Shown one piece after another: positions 25,837 to 34,858 of a stretch of 64,000 bases of DNA. The translations under genes and the position numbers were made by a program. Under the pieces are notes generated by a model. It was not told the DNA's origin and did not search any database. It saw only the letters and a list, made by a program, of their open reading frames with translations. The DNA lies in contig NZ_JBKIII010000001.1 in the NCBI RefSeq assembly GCF_046557615.1, forward strand, positions 744,001-808,000, in the 5' to 3' direction. Origin of the DNA: Haloferax sp046557615 (GTDB taxonomy: Archaea > Halobacteriota > Halobacteria > Halobacteriales > Haloferacaceae). Positions within the stretch are counted from its first letter, which is position 1; every line of letters starts with the position of its first letter.

Positions 25837-27366
25837 TTAGAACGCACCTCCCAGTTGGAGAATCGGGTTAACTGCTTCTTGGATCATCGTGAAGAAGATG
25901 TCAGGTGAGACACCGAGGACGATGGTCAACAGCAGAAGCACCGCGAGCGGTGCGACGTCGTGGAACGGCGCTTCGGTGACTTCGTACTCGCCGTCGAACC
26001 GGAAGGGTCCGAACAGGGTACGCTGCATTGCGAACAGCAGATACCCGGCGACGATGACGATACCGAACATCGCGGCACCGGTAAAGAGGGGCATCGCCTC
26101 CATGACCGTGGATTCGAACGCGCCCTTGAAGATGAAGAACTCCGCTGCGAATCCGGCCATGAGCGGCAGGCCCATGTACCCGAAGGCACCGGCGACGAAG
26201 ATACCCGCAGTGACGGGCATCCGGTCGGCGATACCGGACATGTCACCGACCATGCGCGTGTGCGTGGTGTTGTAGATGACACCGACGGCCATGAACATCA
26301 GTCCCGAGATGAGACCGTGGGCGACCATCTGGAAGGTCGCACCGCCGACACCGTAGGTGGTGTAGGCGATGAGGCCGAGGATGACGTAGCCCATCGAGGA
26401 CACAGAGGAGTACGCGACGATGCGTTTGAGGTCCTGCTGTGCCAGCGCGAGGAGCGCGCCGTAGATGACGGAGGCGACTGCGAGCAGTGCGATTGGCAGT
26501 GCCAGACTGCGCGCCGTCTCCGGCAGCATCGTGAAGTTGAACCGAAGCAGGGCGTAGGTACCCATCTTCAGGAGTACACCAGCCAGCATGACCGATGCTG
26601 GCGTGGGTGCTTCAACGTGTGCGTCCGGCAGCCACGTGTGGAACGGGACGACCGGAACCTTGACCGCGAAACCGAGGAACATCGCGACGAACGCGACGGT
26701 GGCGAGCGTGCCGGCCGGGAGACCAGCGAAGCCGCCGAGTTGACCGGCTTGCAACGCCTGGGCAATCTCGGGGAGTCGCAGCGACGTAATCGAGTCGCCG
26801 AGACCGAACACGAGCGAGATGAACCCGATGAACATCACGAGCGACGCGATGTTCGTGTAGACGAAGAACTTGATAGCCGCGTACTTGCGGCGGGGACCGC
26901 CCCAGACACCGATGAGGAAGTACATCGGGACGAGCACGGCCTCCCAGAAGACGAACCAGACGAAGAAGTCGAGCGCCGTGAAGACGCCGAGGAGGTTCGC
27001 CTCCATGAGGAGCATGAGTCCGTAGAACTGGGACTGGCGCTCCGAGATGGGAGTCCACGAGCTAACGATAGCGAGCGTGGTCAGGATAGTCGTGAGAACG
27101 ATGAGCGGAAGACTGATTCCGTCTACGCCGACCATCCAGTGGAGGTCGTACTGGCCGAGTTGGAGCCAGACGACGTCTGTTTCGAACGCGATGTTCCCGC
27201 CGAGCAAGGCGTTCCCAGTTGCGTCGAACTGTTGCCACATGAGAAGGCTCCCGACGACGGGAACCAGACTCAGCGCGAAGGCTGCCTTCCCGGCATAGCG
27301 GTCCGGGAGGACGAAGGTGACCAACGCGGCGAGGAACGTGACTGCGATGAGCGCTTCGATTATCAT
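25837..27366 (-). CDS. nuoM: complex I-like oxidoreductase subunit M (antiporter-like)
   Basis: This 509-residue membrane protein is the NuoM proton-channel subunit. It shows the conserved glutamate helix (DFFVWFVFWEAVLVPMYFLIG) and the lysine helix (PFHTWLPDAHVEAPTPASVMLAG) of Mrp-type antiporters. The ATG at 27366 is preferred because it overlaps the nuoL stop (ATGA); an in-frame start at 27375 would add three residues. Confidence 0.93.
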   Translation of the reverse strand: MIIEALIAVTFLAALVTFVLPDRYAGKAAFALSLVPVVGSLLMWQQFDATGNALLGGNIAFETDVVWLQLGQYDLHWMVGVDGISLPLIVLTTILTTLAIVSSWTPISERQSQFYGLMLLMEANLLGVFTALDFFVWFVFWEAVLVPMYFLIGVWGGPRRKYAAIKFFVYTNIASLVMFIGFISLVFGLGDSITSLRLPEIAQALQAGQLGGFAGLPAGTLATVAFVAMFLGFAVKVPVVPFHTWLPDAHVEAPTPASVMLAGVLLKMGTYALLRFNFTMLPETARSLALPIALLAVASVIYGALLALAQQDLKRIVAYSSVSSMGYVILGLIAYTTYGVGGATFQMVAHGLISGLMFMAVGVIYNTTHTRMVGDMSGIADRMPVTAGIFVAGAFGYMGLPLMAGFAAEFFIFKGAFESTVMEAMPLFTGAAMFGIVIVAGYLLFAMQRTLFGPFRFDGEYEVTEAPFHDVAPLAVLLLLTIVLGVSPDIFFTMIQEAVNPILQLGGAF

Positions 27367-29384
27367 GCGAACCATCCTCCGATGAGGCCAAGACCAAGCA
27401 GCAGGGCCGTGAGGCCGAGCGTCAAGAGTGCCGCGTAGTTGCTCACGACACCGGACTGGATGCGCTTGACGCGACTGCCAGCGAAGAGGCTGACACTGGA
27501 GATGCCGTTGACGACGCCGTCAACGACGCCCTGGTCGAACTTGTCGAGGACGCGCGAGATGGGCTGAACGACGCCCGTCGCAATCCAGACCTGGTATTCG
27601 TCTTGGTAGTAGTTGTTGTACAGTACCGTTTTGATGCTCCCGAGCTTGTCGGTGTGTTCGACAGGCTCAGGGACGTTGTACAGGACGTACGCGAGGCCAG
27701 CCCCAGCGAGTGCGAGGCCGAGCGAGACGGCCGCACCGATTGCGACGGTCCCTGCTTCACCACCGATGTAGCCCGAACTGTACGGGATGAGTTCGGCGTA
27801 GTGGTGTGCGTTCAGCGAGTCGAAGCTCCCGTCGAGGAACTGGTGCAGGAAGTCGATTCCCTTGATGCCGAGCAGTTTCTCGACAGGAACCATGTTGACG
27901 AGACCTGCGGTCGCGGCGAGCACGCCGAGGATGGCGAGCGGAGCCTTGACGTTCCAGCGGACGCCGTGCGGGTTGCGTGCCGTCTCAGAGCGAGGTTCAC
28001 CGTGGAAGGTGAGGAACACCATCCGGAAGGTGTAGAATCCGGTGAAGAACACGGCGAGCAGACCCATCGCGTACGCGGCGAGCAGAATTGGACTGCCGCC
28101 GAGGCCGTGGATGAGCGTCTCGTAGAGGACTTCGTCTTTCGACCAGAAGCCCGCGAACGGGACGATACCCGCGAGGGCGAGCGACCCGGAGAGGAACGCG
28201 TAGTAGGTCACGGGCATCTTCTCTTTGAGACCACCCATGTCCCACATGTTCTCGTTGTGGTGCATGGCGATGATGACCGAACCCGCTCCAAGGAACAAGA
28301 GTGCCTTGAAGAAAGCGTGCGTCATGAGGTGGAACGTCGCGGCGACGTAGCCACCGGCACCGAGGCCGAGCATCATGTAGCCGTACTGGCTGATAGTCGA
28401 GTACGCGAGCACCTGCTTGATTTCTTTCTTGACGACACCCATCGTCGCCGCAAAGAGGGCAGTGAAGCCACCGATGAGGGCGATGATGGCGAGCGTCGTC
28501 GGGGTCAGCGCGTAGAAACCGTACATCCGGGCGACGAGGTAGACACCGGCCGCAACCATCGTTGCTGCGTGGATGAGTGCGGAGACGGGCGTCGGACCTT
28601 CCATCGCGTCCGGAAGCCACGTGTGCAGGGGGAACTGTGCGGACTTGCCGACGACGCCTCCGAGAACGAGGAGGCCGACGACGGTGAACCACATCTGTTC
28701 GCCCATGCCGAGGAACGTGTTGACCGAGTGTTCGCCGTGGAGTGCTTCTTCTGCGAGTACCGGGAACGCGTCGGGGCCAGCGAAGGCCGCCGAACCGAAC
28801 GTCGCGAAGACGGCGACGACGCCGATGAGGAAGAAGTAGTCACCGAAGCGGGTGACGAGGAACGCCTTCTTCGCTGCACTCGGCGGGCCGTCCTGGCGGA
28901 ACCAGAACCCGATGAGCAGGTAGGAACACAGGCCGACGAGCTCGAAGAACATGAACGCCATGAGCAGGTTGTCTGCGACGACGAACCCGAGCATGGACGC
29001 GGTGAACAGGCCGAGACCGGCGTAGTACCGTGCCAGACCGGTTTCGCCCTCGTCGTTCATGTAGCCGAGACTGAACACGTGTACGAGGAACGCGATGAGC
29101 GTCACGATGACCAGCATCATCGCCGACAGCGGGTCGATGAGCAGACCGAAGGTCAGGTTGACCGCATCGAGGCCCTCTGCCCACGTGTAGATTGTTTGGT
29201 TGTATGTCTGTCCACCACTGACAGCAAAGAGCGTCGCGAGCGAGAGCAGGAACGAGCCTGCGGTCGCGCCGATGCCTGCCAGTGCGCCTCCCTTTGGCAT
29301 GTACTTCCCTGCCCCGAGTGCGATCAGGAACGACAGGAAGGGGAGGAGAACGATGGCCGGAGCGAAGTCGAGAATGCCTGCCAT
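27363..29384 (-). CDS. nuoL: complex I-like oxidoreductase subunit L (antiporter-like)
   Basis: This 673-residue membrane protein is NuoL, the distal proton-pumping subunit, with the proton-channel core plus the long C-terminal extension that includes the lateral helix. Conserved elements include FFELVGLCSYLLIGFW and PLHTWLPDAMEGPTPVSALIHAATMV. The length is slightly above that of bacterial NuoL. It starts 4 nt after the nuoK stop codon and overlaps nuoM by 4 nt. Confidence 0.94.
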   Translation of the reverse strand: MAGILDFAPAIVLLPFLSFLIALGAGKYMPKGGALAGIGATAGSFLLSLATLFAVSGGQTYNQTIYTWAEGLDAVNLTFGLLIDPLSAMMLVIVTLIAFLVHVFSLGYMNDEGETGLARYYAGLGLFTASMLGFVVADNLLMAFMFFELVGLCSYLLIGFWFRQDGPPSAAKKAFLVTRFGDYFFLIGVVAVFATFGSAAFAGPDAFPVLAEEALHGEHSVNTFLGMGEQMWFTVVGLLVLGGVVGKSAQFPLHTWLPDAMEGPTPVSALIHAATMVAAGVYLVARMYGFYALTPTTLAIIALIGGFTALFAATMGVVKKEIKQVLAYSTISQYGYMMLGLGAGGYVAATFHLMTHAFFKALLFLGAGSVIIAMHHNENMWDMGGLKEKMPVTYYAFLSGSLALAGIVPFAGFWSKDEVLYETLIHGLGGSPILLAAYAMGLLAVFFTGFYTFRMVFLTFHGEPRSETARNPHGVRWNVKAPLAILGVLAATAGLVNMVPVEKLLGIKGIDFLHQFLDGSFDSLNAHHYAELIPYSSGYIGGEAGTVAIGAAVSLGLALAGAGLAYVLYNVPEPVEHTDKLGSIKTVLYNNYYQDEYQVWIATGVVQPISRVLDKFDQGVVDGVVNGISSVSLFAGSRVKRIQSGVVSNYAALLTLGLTALLLGLGLIGGWFA

Positions 29385-29388
29385 AGAG

Positions 29389-29691
29389 TTACCACCTCAT
29401 CGTGGTCGCCTTCGTGACGTCCACGCCGTCGAAGTTGCGGTAGAGTACGAGGATGATGCCGATACCGACAGCGACCTCTGCGGCCGCCAGCGCCATCGTG
29501 AACAGGCTGAACGTTTGGCCCGTGACATTACCCCAGTACAGCGAGAACGCAACGAGATTGATGTTTGCCGCGTTCAGCATCAGCTCGACCGACATCAGGA
29601 ACAACAGTGCGTTCCGACGGGTCAAGAGACCGAAGATACCGATGCAGAACACCGCCGCCGACAACAACAGATAGTATTGGGCGGGCACCAT
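29389..29691 (-). CDS. nuoK: complex I-like oxidoreductase subunit K
   Basis: This 100-residue, three-helix membrane subunit is NuoK. The two glutamates used in proton transfer are visible in helix 2 (LLFLMSVELMLNAANI) and helix 3 (ALAAAEVAVGIGIIL). The size is typical. Its ATG shares one nucleotide with the nuoJ2 stop codon. Confidence 0.93.
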   Translation of the reverse strand: MVPAQYYLLLSAAVFCIGIFGLLTRRNALLFLMSVELMLNAANINLVAFSLYWGNVTGQTFSLFTMALAAAEVAVGIGIILVLYRNFDGVDVTKATTMRW

Positions 29692-30062
29692 CAGTGGTCA
29701 CCCTCCTCGTCGTTGTCGAACAGCGTGCGCTTCAGTTCGCGACCACCGTCGGTCAGAATCGTCCGCATCTGACCGCCTTCGTCCTCGCGGCGTGCGAGGA
29801 GGACCGCACCGACGAGCGCGCCAACGAGCACGAGGTCGATGATTTCGAACGCGATGAGCATGCTCTCGCCTTCGACGTCGCCGAAGCCGAGGTTGAACAT
29901 CGTGTAGCCGATGCTCGCGGTAATGTTCGCGTCCTGTGCGAAGCCTTGTGGGTTCGGGAACGACGCACCGATGAAGACTGCGGCCATCACGACGAACAGT
30001 GCGATGGCGGCAATCCCTGGTACGAGGTGTGAACCGAGCTTCAATTGCGGTTTTGTGGTCAT
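29691..30062 (-). CDS. nuoJ2: complex I-like oxidoreductase subunit J, C-terminal part (J2)
   Basis: This 123-residue membrane protein corresponds to the C-terminal half of NuoJ, with helices at about residues 15-35, 45-60 and 70-90 and a charged tail. In bacteria NuoJ is one chain; here it is divided into two coupled genes, J1 and J2, overlapping by 4 nt. The J2 start codon has normal context and both parts have intact frames, so this is a gene split and not a frameshift. Confidence 0.85.
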   Translation of the reverse strand: MTTKPQLKLGSHLVPGIAAIALFVVMAAVFIGASFPNPQGFAQDANITASIGYTMFNLGFGDVEGESMLIAFEIIDLVLVGALVGAVLLARREDEGGQMRTILTDGGRELKRTLFDNDEEGDH

Positions 30063-30319
30063 GTGCTACTCACCTCCGGGTCGATTCGCGTCAGCATCAC
30101 GGCGAACGTGATAAGAATCAGCACCCCGCCGACGTAGACGAGGATTTGCATGGCGGCGAGGAACTCCGCCTGCAACATCACGTAGTGCACCGCGACGCTC
30201 AAGAGCGCGCCCCCGAGTAAGAGTGCGGAGTGCCAGATGTCCCGCACGAGGACGACGCCCAGGCTGCAGCCCACGGTAATGAGGGCGAACAGCGCGAACG
30301 CGATGGTTTCATAAACCAT
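30059..30319 (-). CDS. nuoJ1: complex I-like oxidoreductase subunit J, N-terminal part (J1)
   Basis: This 86-residue membrane protein corresponds to the N-terminal helices of NuoJ (VYETIAFALFALITVGCSLGV, then DIWHSALLLGGALLSVAVHYVML, matching the conserved NuoJ helix 2-3 region). The ATG at 30319 is supported by a Shine-Dalgarno-like AAGGAG at 30329-30334, nine nt upstream. The start overlaps the end of a 36-codon reading frame that follows nuoI. Confidence 0.87.
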   Translation of the reverse strand: MVYETIAFALFALITVGCSLGVVLVRDIWHSALLLGGALLSVAVHYVMLQAEFLAAMQILVYVGGVLILITFAVMLTRIDPEVSST

Positions 30320-30419
30320 TGTGTGTGTCTCCTTGAGATATCCCTTTGAACATTTCGAGAACGTCCGCAGCACCGCTGAGTGGACGTGACTCGGCCGGTT
30401 CGGTCGTGGTTACAGGCAT
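30309..30419 (-). CDS. 36-residue micro-ORF between nuoI and nuoJ1
   Basis: A reading frame of 36 residues starts with ATG at 30419, one nt after the nuoI stop codon, and ends by overlapping the nuoJ1 start by 11 nt. It fills the only sizeable gap (101 nt) in an operon whose other junctions are overlaps or gaps of 4 nt at most. The product has a polar N-terminal half (VTTTEPAESRPLSG) and a short amphipathic helix-like part (ADVLEMFKGISQG). It may be a small accessory subunit, or a frame used only for translational coupling. It has not been tested here against other genomes. Confidence 0.55.
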   Translation of the reverse strand: MPVTTTEPAESRPLSGAADVLEMFKGISQGDTHNGL

Positions 30420-30420
30420 C

Positions 30421-30882
30421 TTACTGGTAGTCCACTTCGCCCTCACCCTCGCCGATCCACGCGTTGCGGTCGGGGTTGCGAGAGTTGAGTGGGTCGATGT
30501 CTTTGTACCACGGGACGTTCTTGAGCTGTTCTTTGTTGTAGACGAAGTCGTTCTTCGTGTCGGCGGTGAACTCGAAGTTCTGCGTGAGCAGAATCGCATC
30601 GACGGGACAGACCTCCTCACACAGTCGGCAGTAGATACACTGGCCGATGTGCAGGTTGTACTGCTCGCCGTTGCGCTTGTCGTCCTGAACGATCTGAATC
30701 GTGTCGTTCGGACAGACGTTCTCACACTGACGGCACCAGATACAGCGTTCTTGGCTGAACTTGTGGACACCACGGAATCGTGGGCTCACTTCCGGTGCAG
30801 TCTCGGGGTACTCGACCGTGAAGGTCTCACCGTCGAGTGCGTGTCTCATCGTCACTGCCATGCTTTTCAGGATTCCAATCAT
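30421..30882 (-). CDS. nuoI: complex I-like oxidoreductase subunit I (2 x 4Fe-4S)
   Basis: This 153-residue ferredoxin-like subunit carries two 4Fe-4S binding motifs, CIWCRQCENVCP and CIYCRLCEEVCP, each with CxxCxxCxxxCP. They form clusters N6a and N6b, which pass electrons towards NuoB. The N-terminal extension is short, and the C terminus is acidic. The start overlaps the nuoH stop by 4 nt. Confidence 0.94.
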   Translation of the reverse strand: MIGILKSMAVTMRHALDGETFTVEYPETAPEVSPRFRGVHKFSQERCIWCRQCENVCPNDTIQIVQDDKRNGEQYNLHIGQCIYCRLCEEVCPVDAILLTQNFEFTADTKNDFVYNKEQLKNVPWYKDIDPLNSRNPDRNAWIGEGEGEVDYQ

Positions 30883-31928
30883 GCAATCACCCCCACGATG
30901 ATGGCCGTGAGAACCAGGTTAGCGAAGGACAGCACGAGCATGCCCTTCCAACCGATTTCGAGGAACTGATCGACGCGAAGACGCGGTACTGCGGAACGCG
31001 CCCACTGGGTGAACAGGAAGAACGCCCAGATTTTGATGTAGAACCAGACGAATCCGGGCAGGAACGGACCTGCTGGACCGCCGAGGAACAGCACCGCCGC
31101 GAGCGCGCCACCGAGGAAGATGTGGATGAACTCACCGAGGTAGATGAGAACGAAGTAAACCGAGGAGTACTCGGTCTGGTATCCGGCCACAATCTCGGTC
31201 GGTGCCTCGGGGATGTCGAACGGGTTCCGTCCGATTTCCGCCATGTTTGCGACGAGGAAGAGCACGAACGCGAAGGGGTTCACGAACGCGAACCACGTCG
31301 GAATCGTCACGCCAGCGACCGTCAGAAGCGGTTCTGCCTGGATGGCGACGATTTCGCTCATCTGGAGCGAACCGGTGAAGATGACGACCGAAGCGGCGGT
31401 GACGACGAGCGGAATTTCGTACGCGATGTTCGCTGCAACAGCGCGGAGTGCGCCGATGAGCGAGAATTTGTTGTTCGACGCGTAGCCGGTCATCACGAGA
31501 CCGAGCGACGCAATCGACCCTGCGGCGAACGCAAATGCGAGGCCAGTTTCGGGGTCGGCGAGTTGGATGCCGTTACCCATCGGGATGACGGCGAACCCAA
31601 GCAGCGCAGAAAACGGAATGATAATCGGTGCAATGTCCCATGCCGGGCGGTCCACACCCTCCGGAACGATGAGTTCCTTCGAGAGCAGACGCACTGCGTC
31701 CGGGATGATGACGAGCAGACCGAACGGCCCGAGACGGTTGACTGCAATGCGGTCACCGAATGCGGCCGTAATCTTCCGTTTTGCCCACGGACCGGCGAGT
31801 GCGGTCGTGATGAGCATGATGTTGGCGATGAGGAACGCACCGATGAGTCCGCCAACGACGTCTCCGAGGATACCTTCGAGGCCCAGCAGGCCACTGATGG
31901 TCTCTGGAAGGACCGTTTGCAGATTCAT
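30879..31928 (-). CDS. nuoH: complex I-like oxidoreductase subunit H
   Basis: This 349-residue membrane protein is NuoH, which forms the quinone chamber with NuoB and NuoD. About eight helices are present. Conserved parts include GPFGLLVIIPDAVRLLSKE and the acidic loop motif AEIGRNPFDIPEAPTEIVAGYQTEYS. The operon order places it between nuoCD and nuoI. Confidence 0.94.
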   Translation of the reverse strand: MNLQTVLPETISGLLGLEGILGDVVGGLIGAFLIANIMLITTALAGPWAKRKITAAFGDRIAVNRLGPFGLLVIIPDAVRLLSKELIVPEGVDRPAWDIAPIIIPFSALLGFAVIPMGNGIQLADPETGLAFAFAAGSIASLGLVMTGYASNNKFSLIGALRAVAANIAYEIPLVVTAASVVIFTGSLQMSEIVAIQAEPLLTVAGVTIPTWFAFVNPFAFVLFLVANMAEIGRNPFDIPEAPTEIVAGYQTEYSSVYFVLIYLGEFIHIFLGGALAAVLFLGGPAGPFLPGFVWFYIKIWAFFLFTQWARSAVPRLRVDQFLEIGWKGMLVLSFANLVLTAIIVGVIA

Positions 31929-33595
31929 TACCGGTCCACCTCACCGAGAACGATGTCGAGGCTGCCGAGCGACGCAATCATGTCCGGGATGAACTCGCCT
32001 TCAGACATCTCGGGGAGCGTCTGGAGGTTGGAGAAACACGGACTGCGAATCTTGAAGCGTGCTGGCTTGTCGGTGCCGTCTGCGCGGATGTAGATACCGA
32101 GTTCACCCTTCGCACCTTCGACGGCGCGGTAGATTTCGGTGTCCTCGTCCGGTTTGAGAGTGCGCGGAACGTTCGCCTGAATGTTCCGTTCGTCCTCTGG
32201 CCAGTCTTCGAGCAGTTCGACACACTGCTGGATAATCTTCGCAGATTCCTCGACTTCGCGCATGCGCACGAGGAGGCGCGAGAAGTTGTCGCAGCCGTCT
32301 TCGACGACGACGTCCCAATCGAGGTTCTCGTAGTACCCGTATGGGTCGTCGCGGCGAAGGTCGTAGTCGATGCCAGAGCCACGGGCAACCGGCCCGGTCG
32401 CACCGTATGACTTGGCGACTTCCGGCGGCAGGACGCCCGTACCGATGGTACGTGCCTGCAGAATCTCGTTCGACGTGATGAGGTCGTGGTACTCTTCGAG
32501 GACCTCTGGGAGGTCGTCGATGAAGTCACGAATCTTCTCGAAGAACTCCTCGCGGGGTTCGGGAAGGTCCCAAACGACGCCGCCGAGGCGGAAGTAGTTG
32601 AACATCATACGCTGACCCGTGAGGTCTTCCAGAATGTTCTGGACGATTTCACGGTCACGCATTGCGTACATGAAGATGGACGTGAAGTCACCGTAGACGT
32701 CGAGTGCGAACGTACCGAGTGCGAGCATGTGCGATGCGATACGGCACAGTTCGGCACCCATCGTCCGGATGATTTGTGCGTACTCCGGCACCTCGATATC
32801 CGCGAGGTCCTCTGCCGTGCGGGCGTAGGCCCACTCGTTCAGGAGGCCCGCCGAGATGTAGTCCCAGCGGTCGGGGTACGGCATAATCTGGTAGCGGTAG
32901 GTTCCCTGCTGACAGATTTGTTCTTCACAGCGGTGGAGATAGCCGATGTCGGGGTCGAGATCGACAATCTGCTCACCGTCGACGACCGTCTTCACGTGAA
33001 GCACGCCGTGGGTCGCAGGGTGGTGCGGCCCGATGTTGACGTACATCGTGTTCTCGTCGTTGGCATCGCGGTGGTCCTCTGCGAGCGGGTTCGCGTGCTC
33101 GCGGAGGGTCGCAATCTGTGGTCGGTTCTGGTCGTAGTCGAGACCGAGCGGGTGACCCTGCCACGTCTCCGGAAGGAGGATGCGGCGGTGGTCGGGGTGG
33201 CCTTCGTACTGGATGCCGACGAGGTCGTACGCCTCGCGTTCGTGCCAGTCGGCCGTCCGGAAGACGGGTTCTGCCGTCTCGCTAACCGGGTTGTCCTTCG
33301 ACGTGGGAACGACGACGCTCACTTCGTCAGTGCGATCGTCGAACTTCGTCAGGTGGTAGATGGACTCGTAACGGTCCTCGTACTCCTGAGCGGTCACACA
33401 GGAGAGGTGGTCAAAGCCCGCTTCGTCGCGGAGTTTGAACAGCGTCTCCTGTACTTGGTCGGGTCGGATGACGAAACCCGGTGCGTTGAGATGCTCTTCG
33501 CGGTCGATGACGAGGTCACCGAGGAGGTTCGCGAGTTCGTCACCACGGGAGACCGGTTCGGTCTCGCCGGGTGCATCTTGTGGTTCCAGGCTCAT
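31928..33595 (-). CDS. nuoCD: complex I-like oxidoreductase subunit CD (fused)
   Basis: This 555-residue protein fuses NuoC (about residues 15-165; signature EREAYDLVGIQYEGHPDHRR) to NuoD (from about residue 186; NIGPHHPATHGVLH). The fusion links the 30-kDa and 49-kDa peripheral subunits that form the quinone site. The C terminus ends in DIVLGEVDR, the conserved NuoD end. It is separated from nuoB by a 4-nt overlap. Confidence 0.94.
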   Translation of the reverse strand: MSLEPQDAPGETEPVSRGDELANLLGDLVIDREEHLNAPGFVIRPDQVQETLFKLRDEAGFDHLSCVTAQEYEDRYESIYHLTKFDDRTDEVSVVVPTSKDNPVSETAEPVFRTADWHEREAYDLVGIQYEGHPDHRRILLPETWQGHPLGLDYDQNRPQIATLREHANPLAEDHRDANDENTMYVNIGPHHPATHGVLHVKTVVDGEQIVDLDPDIGYLHRCEEQICQQGTYRYQIMPYPDRWDYISAGLLNEWAYARTAEDLADIEVPEYAQIIRTMGAELCRIASHMLALGTFALDVYGDFTSIFMYAMRDREIVQNILEDLTGQRMMFNYFRLGGVVWDLPEPREEFFEKIRDFIDDLPEVLEEYHDLITSNEILQARTIGTGVLPPEVAKSYGATGPVARGSGIDYDLRRDDPYGYYENLDWDVVVEDGCDNFSRLLVRMREVEESAKIIQQCVELLEDWPEDERNIQANVPRTLKPDEDTEIYRAVEGAKGELGIYIRADGTDKPARFKIRSPCFSNLQTLPEMSEGEFIPDMIASLGSLDIVLGEVDR

Positions 33596-34293
33596 GGCGA
33601 ATCAGCCCAGTTATAGCGCATCACGAGGTCGTCTTGGTCGATTTGGTCGGCCAATTTGTTGACAATCTCGTCTTGTTCGAGGTCGCCGAACTGCTCCAGT
33701 TCGTAGGGCTTGACCGTCACGGGGCTGGACTCACCGTTCGCAATTCGCTCTTGGAGCTTTGCGATACCGTAGATGAGTGCCTCCGGGCGCGGCGGGCAAC
33801 CGGGGATGTGGATGTCCACCGGGATGACCTCTTCTGCGCCCTTGATGACGTTGTAGCCTTCCTGGAACGGGCCGCCCGAAATCGTACACGAACCCATGCC
33901 CACGACGAACTTCGGTTCGGGCATCTGGTCGTAGACGCGCTTCATGCGCGGGGCGAATTTCGAGACGATGGTCCCCGGCACGATAATCACGTCTGCCTGT
34001 CGTGGCGACGCGCGGGGCACACCTGCCGCGAAGCGGTCCAAGTCGTGCTTGATAGCGTAGGTGTGCATCATCTCGATACTGCAGCATGCGATACCGAACT
34101 GCAGCATGAACATCGAAGACCCACGAACCCAGTTCATGAACTTGTCAAACTTCGTGAGGATGAACGGCGACGAGCCGAACGCTTCACGAAGCTTAGAGTT
34201 GAACCGGTCGTCCGCGCCAGTCATGCGGGCGTCGCGGGTATCGGTCTGTACCTGTCTATCGTCTGTGACGAATGGTTTCTGTTCGCTACTCAT
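33592..34293 (-). CDS. nuoB: complex I-like oxidoreductase subunit B (4Fe-4S)
   Basis: This 233-residue subunit holds cluster N2, the final electron donor to quinone. Ligands are visible as the adjacent cysteines in ACCSIEMMHTYAIKHD, then GSCTISGGPF and GCPPRPEALIYG. An N-terminal extension of about 60 residues (rich in Asp, Arg and Thr) precedes the core and is longer than in many bacteria. Confidence 0.94.
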   Translation of the reverse strand: MSSEQKPFVTDDRQVQTDTRDARMTGADDRFNSKLREAFGSSPFILTKFDKFMNWVRGSSMFMLQFGIACCSIEMMHTYAIKHDLDRFAAGVPRASPRQADVIIVPGTIVSKFAPRMKRVYDQMPEPKFVVGMGSCTISGGPFQEGYNVIKGAEEVIPVDIHIPGCPPRPEALIYGIAKLQERIANGESSPVTVKPYELEQFGDLEQDEIVNKLADQIDQDDLVMRYNWADSP

Positions 34294-34706
34294 GCGTCTT
34301 GCCTCTCTGTCTTACGACGACTCGCCTGCGGGCTTTTGACCCACTTGACGGCGCCGTTGCGCCACGCCCAGACAAGTCCGATGACGAGTACACCGATGAA
34401 AACGAGCATCGGTGCCAGAATCGTCCCGAGACTTGCGCCCTGTTCGAGGGCGGAGCGGTAGATGACTGTCCACGGGAAAATGAGGACAGTCTCGATGTCG
34501 AACACGACGAACAGCAGCGCGACCATGTAGTATTGTATGTTAAACTGGACGCGTGCCGTGCCGGTCGGCACCTCACCACTCTCGTAGGTGGCACTCTTTC
34601 CTTGTTCCGGTACGCTTGGGCGCAGGAGCGCCGATGCCAACATCATCCCGATTGGGATGCCGACAGCGACGAGGCCCATCGCACCGATTGCAATCCATTC
34701 ACTCAT
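34290..34706 (-). CDS. nuoA: complex I-like oxidoreductase subunit A
   Basis: This 138-residue, three-helix membrane subunit is NuoA and is the first gene of the operon. Conserved loop elements are YESGEVPTGTARVQFNIQYYMVALLFVVFDIETVLIFPW. Unlike most genes in this window it has a short leader with a Shine-Dalgarno-like GGGAG at 34715-34719, eight nt before the ATG. Confidence 0.94.
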   Translation of the reverse strand: MSEWIAIGAMGLVAVGIPIGMMLASALLRPSVPEQGKSATYESGEVPTGTARVQFNIQYYMVALLFVVFDIETVLIFPWTVIYRSALEQGASLGTILAPMLVFIGVLVIGLVWAWRNGAVKWVKSPQASRRKTERQDA

Positions 34707-34745
34707 GCCGTAGTCTCCCTGACGTGCGGCGGTTAGAAGCGCTCC

Positions 34746-34753
34746 CCTATAAG
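34746..34753 (-). promoter_or_regulatory. TATA element of the nuo operon
   Basis: CTTATAGG on the minus strand lies 40-47 nt before the nuoA ATG, predicting a short leader of about 17 nt that includes the GGGAG ribosome-binding site. Confidence 0.6.
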
Positions 34754-34836
34754 CGTTGATTTGTGTCTTTCGGGGGCGAGAAGCCGTCTATCCCAAAGAT
34801 ACGTGGAGAGAAGCCCCGAACCGTGCGCCGGGGGCG

Positions 34837-34858
34837 TTTCGGCAAAAATAGGCCGAAA
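34837..34858 (-). terminator. stem-loop terminator of purK-purE
   Basis: Perfect 7-bp arms TTTCGGC/GCCGAAA surround an 8-nt U-rich loop (minus strand) directly after the purE stop codon. It could also form in RNA read from the other side, towards nuoA. Confidence 0.55.

Noticed and set aside
27603..29417. A 604-codon open frame antisense to nuoL, and similar long frames opposite nuoN and nuoM (24286-25908 and 25960-27438).
   Set aside because: They mirror strongly supported coding genes. In GC-rich haloarchaeal DNA the opposite frame of a real gene is often open. Their translations lack recognisable motifs and are Arg/Glu/Asp-biased.
30059..30319. nuoJ split into two frames, suspected of frameshift.
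   Set aside because: Both halves have proper starts, an SD-like site for J1, and a 4-nt overlap like other junctions. A genuine gene split is the better explanation.
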